Part shown: piece by piece, positions 55,081 through 64,000 of the stretch | How positions within the stretch are numbered: position 1 is the stretch's first letter | Layout: every line of letters begins with the position of its first letter | Origin: Xanthocytophaga flava | GTDB lineage: Bacteria > Bacteroidota > Bacteroidia > Cytophagales > 172606-1 | Reading direction: 5' to 3' | Assembly: GCA_030068525.1 (NCBI GenBank) | Contig: JASJOS010000009.1 | Location: 1-64,000 of the forward strand | DNA length: 64,000 bases | The notes under the pieces: generated by a model | What the model was told of the DNA's origin: nothing | Seen by the model: the letters and a program-made list of their open reading frames with translations, nothing else | The model's database searches: none | Position numbers and translations under genes: made by a program

Positions 55081-55802
55081 ATGAAATACTACAGCTTAAA
55101 AACAAATTTTTATGCTTCTAAATGGAAAGCTATGTTGCCTTTGGAAGAAGAAAAGAAGCTTCACTTAAGAGAAAAGATAACATATGACAGCTTTTGGCTT
55201 GACCCCGAATTAATTAAGCTAAAAATGGTAAGCAGTGGATGGTTTCTACAGTAGTATACAATGATGTGTTGGATTGGCAACATGATGTTTCTTTGGAGAT
55301 GGCACCACAACCAATGGCTCAGGCTCTGATCGTGTCGCCAACACTAAAATGTATAGTAGAACAATTTTGTTGCCCTGAACATCGATTTTACCCAGCCAGT
55401 ACTACCAACTACTTCAATGACAGTGATCAGGAAAAGGCTTATTTCGTCTTTCATTTGAGGTTAAGAGAAATGGAAGAGAAACTTTTTTATCCAAAAACGG
55501 TATTTGGTATTTTTGAAAACTACTTTAATGATCCGCAACTAGTCAGCACTTACTCAATGGGAGAAATTGTATCGCTGGAACATTATAAAGAAGCCGACAA
55601 AGAAATTAGTGAAAGAGATTTTGATACGCGTGTAGCACCTGTACAGGCTTTTTATCAACAGCCATATGAGGTGTTGTGGGGAGAAGGTAAAAATATTATT
55701 GTAAGTGAAAATGTTAAAGAAGCCATAGAAGAAGCAAATTTACGAGGCGTTGTGTTTGAAGAATTTACTAGCTATGAAATTGTAACAAGCTCTCAAGGAT
55801 AA
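55081..55802 (+). pseudogene. Imm43/DUF1629-like gene broken by a frameshift
   Basis: A short first frame begins at 55081 (MKYYSLKTNFYASKWKAMLP) and ends at a stop at 55252-55254. A second frame, open from 55239 (MVSTVVYNDVLDWQHDVSLE), continues to 55802. Joined at about 55235-55250 they give one ~240-residue protein with the M-K-Y-Y start and the VSENVKEAIEEANLRGVVFE end known in Imm43/DUF1629 immunity proteins. Family call is by pattern. Confidence 0.55.
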
Positions 55803-55816
55803 TGTTTTTCTATTTT

Positions 55817-56035
55817 TTACTCACCTTCAAGTCTTTTGACTACCCTATTTTTCGAATCATACTCCGCAACATAATAGCACCATTGGTGTTTTGCTTTTCA
55901 TCTTTTCAACTACCAATGTTGTGTACTTTGCCTCATTGATGTATAGGTTCTTGATCCATTTACCACAATGTGCATAGTAATCCACTTATGGGTATCTCTT
56001 AGTGTCAAGGTTTCATATATCCCATCGGCCTCGTT
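55817..56035 (-). pseudogene. Decayed gene on the minus strand
   Basis: Fragments in two frames read GIYETLTLRDTHKWITMHIV and, after a stop and shift, WCYYVAEYDSKNRVVKRLEGE with a stop at 55817. No start. Probably a relic of a secreted or Rhs-linked protein. The rest of the region to 56278 has no further support. Confidence 0.4.
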
Positions 56036-56278
56036 ATTCAATATGGCTTACTTTTAAAAAACGGTTATAGCACTTCTATCAATAGATTGTCGTCAGTGGG
56101 CAACTTTACTTGTAATCAAATAGAAATGTGAATTCACATTTTGATAAAATTAAAAATTCTGATTTTTAGATGACAGGTTCTACTTTTGACCTTTTGCAAA
56201 AAAGAGTTCTCAATGTAAGCTGGACTGTCCGGTTTCTGTCGGCAACATCTTACATTTTCATTTAACCACTTAACCCGA

Positions 56279-57370
56279 ATGAAGATACGTTTTTTCTCAA
56301 CCCTACTAGTTACTATCCCGTTTCTTACTCTTTGTCCTTCTTTTGCTCAAAAAAATGCGAAGTCCAAACACCCTAAGAATGTTATTCTGCTGATTGGGGA
56401 TGGCATGGGAGCTGCACAGATTTATGCTGGCCTTACGGCCAACAAAGGTTCTTTGAATCTGGAATGATTCCCCTATGTGGGCTTTCATAAAAATCAGTCT
56501 GCCGATGATTATGTAACCGACTCAGGGGCAGGGGCAACTGCTTTAGCTATTGGCTATAAAGCTAATAACGGAGCCATTGGTGTTGATTCTACCAATCATG
56601 CCCGGCCTACTATACTGGAAATTGCGGAACATAATAAGTTGTCTACGGGCTTGGTCGTGACTTGTTCTATGACACATGCCACACCAGCTTCTTTTATTGC
56701 CCATCAGCCGAAGCGGACTATGGTAGAAGAAATTGCCGCTGATTTCCTGAAAACAGATGTGGATGTATTCATTGGTGGTGGCCGAAAACATTTTACTCAA
56801 AGGGCAGATGGAAAGAATCTGGTAGATAGTCTTCGGGCCAAAAATTACCAGATTGCCAGTTCACTTTCTGAGGTGACTAAAACCACATCGGGCAAGCTGG
56901 CAGGTTTTCTGGCAGATGAAGAATTGCCTAAATTTTCAGAAGGCAGAGGCGACCAGTTGCTTCAATCTACCCAAACAGCTCTTCAACTACTGACTCAAAA
57001 CAAAAAAGGGTTCTTTCTGATGGTAGAAGGCTCTCAGATTGACTGGGGTGGACATGCCAATGATACTCAGTATATCGTTAATGAAATGCTTGATTTTGAT
57101 AAGGTAATCGGAGCAGTATTGGATTTTGCTCAGAAAGATGGAAATACCCTGGTGATTGTTACAGCCGATCATGAGACAGGTGGTTTTGCACTGGTAGGGG
57201 GTGATATGAAAACCGGGAAGGTAGAAGGTCAGTTTGTGACCAAACACCATACTGGCGTGATGATCCCTGTCTTTGCCTATGGCCCTGGATCTGAAGCTTT
57301 TTCAGGCATCTATCCGAATACAAAGATTTTTGATAAGATGCTAAATGCTTTTGGGTTCAAAGCTTACTAA
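56279..57370 (+). pseudogene. Alkaline phosphatase with an in-frame TGA
   Basis: 363 codons in one frame, interrupted by a single TGA at 56465-56467. Before it is a signal peptide and the first metal motif NVILLIGDGMGAAQI. After it FPYVGFHKNQSADDYVTDSGAGATALAIGYKAN carries the catalytic Ser/Thr segment. Later motifs are VDVFIGGGRKHF, MVEGSQIDWGGHANDT and VIVTADHETGGFA. The context (LNLE*FPYVG) suggests a CGA-to-TGA change (Arg to stop). Other genes here use TGA as a normal stop, so this is most simply a recent nonsense mutation. Confidence 0.85.
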
Positions 57371-57393
57371 TCATCAAATTAATCATTTGTCAT

Positions 57394-57702
57394 ATGAATG
57401 TTTTAAAATGGCTTGAGGACTGGTATGCTAATGAATGTAATGGGGATTGGGAACATGGCTTTGGAATTAAAATTGAGACACTGGATAATCCAGTATGGAA
57501 TGTTACAATAGATTTAGAGGAGACAGCTTTAGAAGATGTGGTCATTCCTTATCAATACTTTGAAAAACAGGAAGGTGATTTCTATGGTTTTAAGATAGAG
57601 AATAAGCAATATAATGCATTTGGCGATCCATCCAAACTAGAGTTTCTATTACTTAATTTTCAAAAGATTGTTGAGGATACTATAAGAGGCCCTGAGATGT
57701 AA
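57394..57702 (+). CDS. Imm53-family immunity protein
   Basis: 102 aa. MNVLKWLEDWYANECNGDWEHGFGIKIETLDNPVWNVTIDLEETAL matches the Imm53 pattern (L-x-W-L-x-x-W-Y, G-D-W-E-H, I-x-T-L-D-N-P-G/V-W). Imm53 neutralises a polymorphic-toxin nuclease-type domain. No toxin gene is next to it, so it is an orphan immunity gene or the toxin was lost. An intrinsic terminator follows. Confidence 0.85.
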   Translation: MNVLKWLEDWYANECNGDWEHGFGIKIETLDNPVWNVTIDLEETALEDVVIPYQYFEKQEGDFYGFKIENKQYNAFGDPSKLEFLLLNFQKIVEDTIRGPEM

Positions 57703-57713
57703 TACCCTTTACA

Positions 57714-57752
57714 GACCAGGAGTGAAATAGCTCCATTCACTTCTGGTCTTTT
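57714..57752 (+). terminator. Intrinsic terminator after Imm53 gene
   Basis: GACCAGGAGTGAA (57714-57726) pairs with TTCACTTCTGGTC (57736-57748), followed by TTTT. Confidence 0.75.
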
Positions 57753-57957
57753 ATGCTATAATCTGCATCCAACTATCACTATAAAAATAGTTGGCTCAGA
57801 GAAAGTGTATACGCTAATTGAACTGCTTTGAAAAAAGTTAGTTGGAAATGATGTGATCTATCGCTTAGTTCAGTTTAATTTACAGTGTCTCAATAGAACC
57901 TACTATTCTGGTTCCTGTTTCAACGTATCTAAACTACTCTCGATAACATCACCACTC

Positions 57958-59052
57958 ATGAGCCGTATGAAGTATGTATTGATTATTCTTTTTTCAGCTA
58001 TGGTTGTCATAGAAGCTACTGCACAAAACCCTGTTCGTTTGGCAATTGCCGGATTAAGCCATGGGCACGTAGATTGGGCATTTAATCGTCAGAGCAAAAA
58101 TGATACGAAAATTGTAGGTATCTACGAGCCCAATCCCAATCTGGTTAGTCGCTATATGACCCGGTACAAGCTTGATAAGAGTCTGTTTTTTGATGATCTG
58201 ACTAAAATGCTGGATCAAACAAAGCCAGAAGCCGTGTCAGCTTTTGGTGCCATCAGTGATCACATTGTGGTTGTACGTGCCTGTGCTCCCAGAAAAATCC
58301 ATGTAATGGTTGAAAAACCGTTGGCAACGACTTTGGCAGATGCAAAGGAAATTCAAAGTCTGGCAGAGAAAAACAATATTAAAGTGCTGACCAACTTTGA
58401 AACTTCCTGGTATGCGAGCAACCAATATATCAACGATTTGTATCAGGCAGGGAAACTAGGAGAAATCCGAAAAGTAATGGTTAATGATGGACATCAGGGG
58501 CCTAAGGAGATTGGAGTGAGTAAGGAGTTTTTTGATATTCTAACCGAGCCTGCTAAAAATGGGGCAGGTGCTTTGTTTGATTTTGGCTGTTATGGAGCCA
58601 ATCTGATGACTTGGTTGCTAAAAGGGGAGAAGCCTGTTTCTGTGACAGCTGTTACTCACCAGAACAAACCCAACGCTTATGAGAAAGTAGATGATGAGGC
58701 TACCATTATTTTACAATATGCCAAAGCACAATGTATTATCCAGGCATCCTGGAACTGGACTTTCTCACGTAAGGATATGGAAGTATATGGAACGATGGGG
58801 TATGCAGTGGCAGTAGATCCTGTAACGATCAGAGAACGTTTGCAGGAGAAAGCACCTGAAGAAAGAAAGAAAATAGAACCCCGTCCGGCTCCATTCACAG
58901 ATCCTTTCTCTGTTCTGGCAGATGTAGTACGAGGCAGATTAAAACTGGACAAAAATGATTTGTACGAATTGCCTGTCAATGTAACGGTAGTTGAAATCCT
59001 GGAAGCTGCTAAAAATTCTGCTCAGTCAGGAAAGACTGTTTTGTTGAAATAA
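57958..59052 (+). CDS. Secreted Gfo/Idh/MocA-family oxidoreductase
   Basis: 365 aa from the ATG at 57958; Met at 57967 is an alternative, and the longer frame opening at 57853 lacks support. A signal peptide is followed by a Rossmann domain (VRLAIAGLSHGHVDWAFNRQ) and the catalytic-domain signature VEKPLATTLADAKEI. The third residue of the usual N-terminal G-x-G-x-x-G is changed to G-L-S-H-G, as in many secreted Bacteroidota members. It probably oxidises or reduces sugars in the periplasm with tightly bound NAD(P). Confidence 0.88.
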   Translation: MSRMKYVLIILFSAMVVIEATAQNPVRLAIAGLSHGHVDWAFNRQSKNDTKIVGIYEPNPNLVSRYMTRYKLDKSLFFDDLTKMLDQTKPEAVSAFGAISDHIVVVRACAPRKIHVMVEKPLATTLADAKEIQSLAEKNNIKVLTNFETSWYASNQYINDLYQAGKLGEIRKVMVNDGHQGPKEIGVSKEFFDILTEPAKNGAGALFDFGCYGANLMTWLLKGEKPVSVTAVTHQNKPNAYEKVDDEATIILQYAKAQCIIQASWNWTFSRKDMEVYGTMGYAVAVDPVTIRERLQEKAPEERKKIEPRPAPFTDPFSVLADVVRGRLKLDKNDLYELPVNVTVVEILEAAKNSAQSGKTVLLK

Positions 59053-60371
<1,319 letters not shown>

Positions 60372-60496
60372 TGTACACCTACACTACAGATGCCGACATG
60401 AAGAAGAGGGCAGGATGTAAATAAAACTTTTTAATTAGAGAAAAGCGATGTAACATATCCGTTTGTTATTAATATGGTTACTTTGAATAACTAATG

Positions 60497-60540
60497 AATA
60501 AGGCATCCATTGGCAAAAGCAGTGGATGCCTTATTTTGAA
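60497..60540 (+). terminator. Intrinsic terminator after aldo/keto reductase
   Basis: AATAAGGCATCCA (60497-60509) pairs with TGGATGCCTTATT (60523-60535), followed by TT. It overlaps the first codons of an upstream-extended frame (60494), so that start is rejected for the next gene. Confidence 0.8.
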
Positions 60541-60553
60541 TCTGCCCTGTTCG

Positions 60554-60617
60554 TTTGATTTTCGTAATAATTGGTTTGATTTTCGTTGTTTTCTTAGGAG
60601 TTATTCCTATAGTTTTG
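60554..60617 (+). promoter_or_regulatory. Direct-repeat operator and -7 box before xdhC
   Basis: TTTGATTTTCGT at 60554 and at 60575 (21 bp apart), then a -7 box TAGTTTTG at 60610-60617, again 35 bp from the second repeat. Expected leader about 35 nt to the ATG at 60653. Confidence 0.7.
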
Positions 60618-60652
60618 TATCTGTGTTAAAGTGGAATCTGGATAACAGTACT

Positions 60653-61807
60653 ATGAATGAACTGCATACTATCTGTGAAACATACCGTAACCTGGATCTG
60701 GGTAAACAAAATGTGGCTCTGGCTACTGTTGTTCAGGTAAGAGGTTCTTCTTACAGAAGCCCTGGTGCCCGTATGCTTATTATTGATGATGGCAGATGGT
60801 TTGGCTCTATCAGTGGAGGATGCCTGGAAGGAGATGCCTTGCGTAAAGCCCGCCAGGTTATGCGGGAGAAAACACCTCTATGTGTTACATATGATACGAG
60901 GGATGATGAAAATAAAAGCCTTGGGATTAATTTAGGGTGTAATGGGGTGATAGATGTGCTCTTCGAGGCGGTAGACCCTGATGATATGGCTAATCCCATG
61001 CATTTTTTTAAGCAACTGATTAATTTACAGCAGGAGGTTGCTGTAGCTACTATTTTTTCAGGTAGTGAAGCATTTCTTGGGAAAAAAATGGTAGTGAAAC
61101 AAACCTTTGCCATAGACGAAAATATTCAGTATCCAGACCTTTGCTTCCAGCTTGAAAAGGACCTGATAGAGTTGCTGGGAGCCAAAAAATCCAGAGCCCA
61201 ACAGTATACAGTCGGCGAAGAGACGTTTGATATATTTCTTGAATTGATACAACCTCCCATTCAGTTACTAATTTTTGGAGGTGGATTTGATGCCCGTCCT
61301 CTGAGTCAACTGGCTAAGAACCTGGGGTGGAACGTAACGGTTACTGACGAATGTGTAGCCCATATTGCACCAGTTTTCTTTCCTCAGGCAGATACGCTTT
61401 CACTTTGTCACAGAGAATTTGTAGACCAGGAGTTTGTAGTCCAGTCCAACACTGCCTGTGTACTTATGTCTCACAATTATGAGTATGACAGGGATATCCT
61501 GAAAAAACTGCTAAAAACTACTACTCCCTACATTGGTATCCTGGGACCGAAAAAGCGGTTTGAGAAAATGATAGCTGAATTTATCGATCAGGGGATATAC
61601 TTTTCAGATAAAGATTGGGACCGGATTCATGCTCCGATAGGACTGGACATAGGAGCAGAAACTCCTTATGAAATTGCTGTGGCCATTACAGCTGAAGTCA
61701 TGGGTAGATTTACCCGTCGGCAGGCTGGTTTTCTCAAATTGCGGCAGGGACCTATCCATCATCGTGATACCCAAAGCGATCAGGTTTTTAAAGAGGCTAC
61801 TCTTTGA
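60653..61807 (+). CDS. XdhC/CoxI-family molybdenum-hydroxylase maturation protein
   Basis: 384 aa from the ATG at 60653. The N-terminal XdhC domain has VVQVRGSSYRSPGARMLI, WFGSISGGCLEGDALRKAR and GINLGCNGVIDVLFEAVDP. The C-terminal Rossmann domain has LLIFGGGFDARPLSQLAKNLGW, VLMSHNYEYDRDIL and HAPIGLDIGAETPYEIAVAITAEVM. These proteins bind molybdenum cofactor and help insert the sulfido ligand into xanthine-dehydrogenase-type enzymes, which fits the IorB-like gene at 63247. Its promoter shares the 21-bp-spaced operator with the aldo/keto reductase. Confidence 0.9.
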   Translation: MNELHTICETYRNLDLGKQNVALATVVQVRGSSYRSPGARMLIIDDGRWFGSISGGCLEGDALRKARQVMREKTPLCVTYDTRDDENKSLGINLGCNGVIDVLFEAVDPDDMANPMHFFKQLINLQQEVAVATIFSGSEAFLGKKMVVKQTFAIDENIQYPDLCFQLEKDLIELLGAKKSRAQQYTVGEETFDIFLELIQPPIQLLIFGGGFDARPLSQLAKNLGWNVTVTDECVAHIAPVFFPQADTLSLCHREFVDQEFVVQSNTACVLMSHNYEYDRDILKKLLKTTTPYIGILGPKKRFEKMIAEFIDQGIYFSDKDWDRIHAPIGLDIGAETPYEIAVAITAEVMGRFTRRQAGFLKLRQGPIHHRDTQSDQVFKEATL

Positions 61808-62193
61808 GATAAGCATACCCCACTCAGTATTTCCTTATGCCAGAATATAAATCTGGCCTGCCTTCTCTTATCCGCAAACCGGATATCCTTTCGACAAACA
61901 ACTTATTTTCTCGCCCAACTGCGATAAACGGGCACCCAATGTTATATCGTAGGGGCAATTTGTCGATTGTCTAAAATATATATGTGTGTAAAATAGATTG
62001 ACGATCTTTAGTCTGCTGTTTTACCACTTTTTAATTTCTACCTGATATGAACCGAAACCAAACCTTTACAAACCAGCCACTACCTTCTGTCTATGGCATA
62101 CAATCAATGTGGGCTTTAGCCATACATAAGCAATTACTCCAGAGATCATTGCAGCTACACTAGACTATTGTTATACAGTTTAACATTGATCCC
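61808..62193. other. Intergenic region, little to support
   Basis: A 38-codon frame (62047-62163, MNRNQTFTNQPLPSVYGIQS) has no domain and is doubtful. The region should hold the promoter of the AraC gene at 62194. No repeat of the TTTGATTTTCGT type is seen here. Confidence 0.35.
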
Positions 62194-63093
62194 ATGAACA
62201 AGGTAGAAACCCTGGAAGAATTATATAAGCAAAAGTTTAACCGATTGCCTGATCGTATGGGCAATGGCATCGGGCATTTCAACCTGTTTCGCTTAGAGCC
62301 TTTAGTGGAAGGACAACCCACTTCTATTCCCTACAAAAGACGTGACTATTATAAAATTATGTTCGTTGTTGGTAAAAGTAAGGTGCACTATGCTGATAAA
62401 GTAGTGGAAGTACACAAACAGGCCTTATCTTTTTCCAATCCTCAAATACCCTATAAATGGGAACATCTGGACAATATCCGGCAGGGTTTTTACTGTATTT
62501 TTAATCAGCAGTTTTTCCATCAGTTTGGCGATCTGGCTCAGTATACCATTTTTCAACCGGAGGGCACACATATCTTTGAACTGACTGACGAACAGGTAAG
62601 CAGAGTACATGCAATCTATGAACGGATGTTTGAAGAAATCCATTCAGATTATACACACAAGTATGACCTGCTACGCAATCTGGTGTTTGAACTGATTCAT
62701 TTTGCTATGAAAATACAGCCCGCAGCCCGAAGTGAAAAGCAACAATTAAATGCCTCTCAACGAATTGTATCTCTATTTTTAGAACTGCTGGAACGACAGT
62801 TTCCAATTGATCAGGCCCATCAGCAGGTAAAGTTGCGGGCAGCCTCTGATTTTGCCAATCAACTCAATATTCATGTGAACCATCTGAACCGGGCGATAAA
62901 GATGATAACTCAGAAAACTACTTCACACCTGATTGCCGAACGTATTCTGCAGGAAGCAAAGATTCTTTTAAAACACAGCAACTGGCAGATATCAGAAATT
63001 GCCTATGCATTACGATTTCCGGAAGTCACGCATTTTGATAACTTTTTTAAACAACATGTAGGCGTCAATCCTTCCAGATTCAGAAATAGTTAG
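62194..63093 (+). CDS. AraC-family transcriptional regulator
   Basis: 299 aa. The C-terminal HTH pair is LRAASDFANQLNIHVNHLNRAIKMITQKTT and QISEIAYALRFPEVTHFDNFFKQHVGVNPSRFR. The N-terminal cupin-like domain (KVHYADKVVEVHKQALSFSN) should sense a small molecule. It lies next to xdhC and the molybdenum hydroxylase and is the obvious candidate to bind the shared 21-bp-spaced operators at 59287 and 60554. Confidence 0.92.
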   Translation: MNKVETLEELYKQKFNRLPDRMGNGIGHFNLFRLEPLVEGQPTSIPYKRRDYYKIMFVVGKSKVHYADKVVEVHKQALSFSNPQIPYKWEHLDNIRQGFYCIFNQQFFHQFGDLAQYTIFQPEGTHIFELTDEQVSRVHAIYERMFEEIHSDYTHKYDLLRNLVFELIHFAMKIQPAARSEKQQLNASQRIVSLFLELLERQFPIDQAHQQVKLRAASDFANQLNIHVNHLNRAIKMITQKTTSHLIAERILQEAKILLKHSNWQISEIAYALRFPEVTHFDNFFKQHVGVNPSRFRNS

Positions 63094-63203
63094 CTAACTA
63101 TTTACCTGGAATATTACTCTGGATTATAGTTGCACTGGAATGTATGTTTATTCATAGAAGAAGAATAGAGTGCATCTGTTAAGGCACTTTCTAAATAGAT
63201 TTT

Positions 63204-63239
63204 ATCAGGATTCTGAACCATTGTATTCAGAATCCTGAT
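63204..63239. terminator. Terminator between convergent AraC and oxidase genes
   Basis: ATCAGGATTCTGAA (63204-63217) pairs with TTCAGAATCCTGAT (63226-63239). It is close to both gene ends and may act on both strands. Confidence 0.7.
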
Positions 63240-63246
63240 GTGTTTT

Positions 63247-64000
63247 CTACGAGTTGGAAAACTCTGTACTGAAGGGTTGATTATAAAATCGTTTGCCTGT
63301 GCTTTTGTACAAAGCGTTGGCTACAGCCCCAAATACAGGAGGAAAGGGTGGCTCTCCCAAACCTGTAGGGTCAACTTCACTCTGAATAAAGTGAACCTCT
63401 ATTTTTTTAGGAGCTTCATTATTGCGAATAATACGGTAATTATGAAAATTACTCTGTTCAGGAGCCCCTTCCTTGTGAGTCAACGCCCCATACAATGCAT
63501 TGCCAATACCATCTACAACGGCACCCTGTACCATATTAGTGGCAGCATCTGGATTGACAACAATGCCACAATCTACCACGCTGGTTACTTTTTCAACATA
63601 AGGTTGTCCATTTTTCATAACCATATCTACAACATGAGCAGCATACGAGTTGTGGCAAAAATAAGCTGCTACACCTCGACCGTATTTGCCGTTTTCGGAT
63701 TTTCCCCAACCCGATTTTTCCCTCAATAATTGCAAAACAGCTGCATACCGATCCGCATCATATTCATTGTTTGTTCCTACCGGATTTTCCTTTGCCCTTT
63801 TCAATAGTTCCAGACGCATTTCAATAGGATCTTTTCCCATTGCTTCTGCTAGTTCGTCTAAAAACGATTGTTCAGCTGCCGCATTAAAATTAGAGCCGGG
63901 AGCCCGAAAAGCTCCAACAGTTATATTGGACGGAATCTCCCAACCTTCAACCATATAGTGATCCACGGCTCCAGCCGGAAAACGATTGGCATGCACCGGA
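63247..64000 (-). CDS. IorB/XdhB-like molybdenum hydroxylase large subunit (3' part)
   Basis: The frame is open to the right edge and ends at 63247, so only the C-terminal ~250 residues are present; the first codon visible is not a start. GAFRAPGSNFNAAAEQSFLDELA, SVVDCGIVVNPDAATNMVQGAV and GLGEPPFPPVFGAVANALYKSTG match the isoquinoline 1-oxidoreductase beta / xanthine dehydrogenase family, the last carrying the catalytic Glu. The enzyme oxidises N-heterocycles or aldehydes with Mo and Fe-S partners. XdhC nearby is its likely maturation factor. Confidence 0.88.
   Translation of the reverse strand, partial: PVHANRFPAGAVDHYMVEGWEIPSNITVGAFRAPGSNFNAAAEQSFLDELAEAMGKDPIEMRLELLKRAKENPVGTNNEYDADRYAAVLQLLREKSGWGKSENGKYGRGVAAYFCHNSYAAHVVDMVMKNGQPYVEKVTSVVDCGIVVNPDAATNMVQGAVVDGIGNALYGALTHKEGAPEQSNFHNYRIIRNNEAPKKIEVHFIQSEVDPTGLGEPPFPPVFGAVANALYKSTGKRFYNQPFSTEFSNS

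Noticed and set aside
56465-56467. TGA read as selenocysteine in the alkaline phosphatase
   Set aside because: The family has no Sec at this place, the context fits CGA-to-TGA, and no insertion hairpin is apparent just downstream.
60494-60652. N-terminal extension of the XdhC-like protein
   Set aside because: It lies in an intrinsic terminator and over the promoter; the family starts at MNELHTICETY.

Overview
The window looks like a chromosomal piece of a Bacteroidota bacterium, most likely order Cytophagales. The reasons are the low-to-moderate GC content, TAnnTTTG-type -7 boxes, the near absence of Shine-Dalgarno sites, many signal-peptide and lipobox proteins, a DUF5686/CarboxypepD_reg outer-membrane protein, a LamG plus DUF1680 glycosidase, spondin-domain lipoproteins and LytS/LytTR regulators. 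I saw no rRNA, tRNA or CRISPR array. The genus cannot be fixed from sequence alone.

Layout. 0-5.8 kb: edge of an IS3-like element, a decayed toxin-like fragment, small secreted or lipoprotein hypotheticals, a PAS sensor protein without an ATPase domain, and a frameshifted HxlR relic. 5.9-11.4 kb: NhaA, then a divergent stress module made of an MsrP/YedY-like molybdoenzyme and its membrane cytochrome b on the minus strand, facing an ECF sigma factor, a zinc-type anti-sigma factor, a secreted Lys-Met repeat protein and a peroxiredoxin-like protein. 11.6-16.5 kb: spondin lipoprotein, AraC regulator with YceI, and a PAS histidine kinase. 17-23.6 kb: LytS/LytTR pair followed by a DUF2147-TolC-HlyD-ABC efflux operon. 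24-33.7 kb: serine hydrolase, then a copper-handling cluster (Cys-rich protein, HMA-DUF3347 protein, multicopper oxidase fused to a CopB-like barrel, CPH-type copper ATPase, a sialidase-fold protein with a CECC motif, a beta-flower repeat protein). 34-47.6 kb: esterase, arginase-family protein, a gene-poor stretch with relics, two outer-membrane proteins, a DUF1680 arabinofuranosidase-like enzyme and an aldo/keto reductase. 47.6-57.7 kb: an accessory region with a cupin, three RibD_C-type reductase paralogues, small immunity-like genes, several frameshifted or nonsense-broken genes and two copies of a 28-bp-periodic repeat array. 57.9-64 kb: secreted Gfo/Idh/MocA protein, aldo/keto reductase, XdhC-type molybdenum-hydroxylase maturation factor, AraC regulator and the 3' part of an IorB-like molybdenum hydroxylase running off the window.

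The most interesting system is at 7.4-10.5 kb. Three copies of one bipartite promoter (GTAAGGTTT, 12 bp, CGACTAAA) precede the sigma factor, the Lys-Met repeat protein and, in mirror image, the cytochrome b/molybdoenzyme pair. This looks like a Bacteroidota counterpart of the known hypochlorite-scavenging module of Azospira (SigF/NrsF, MrpX, YedY1/YedZ1): a sacrificial methionine-rich periplasmic protein recycled by a molybdenum methionine sulfoxide reductase, here with a different anti-sigma factor and a different cytochrome. The second is the pair of roughly 375-bp arrays at 48.1 and 51.0 kb, whose degenerate dyad-containing units keep a 28-bp register. The third is a shared 21-bp-spaced direct-repeat operator in front of the aldo/keto reductase and xdhC genes, next to an AraC regulator.
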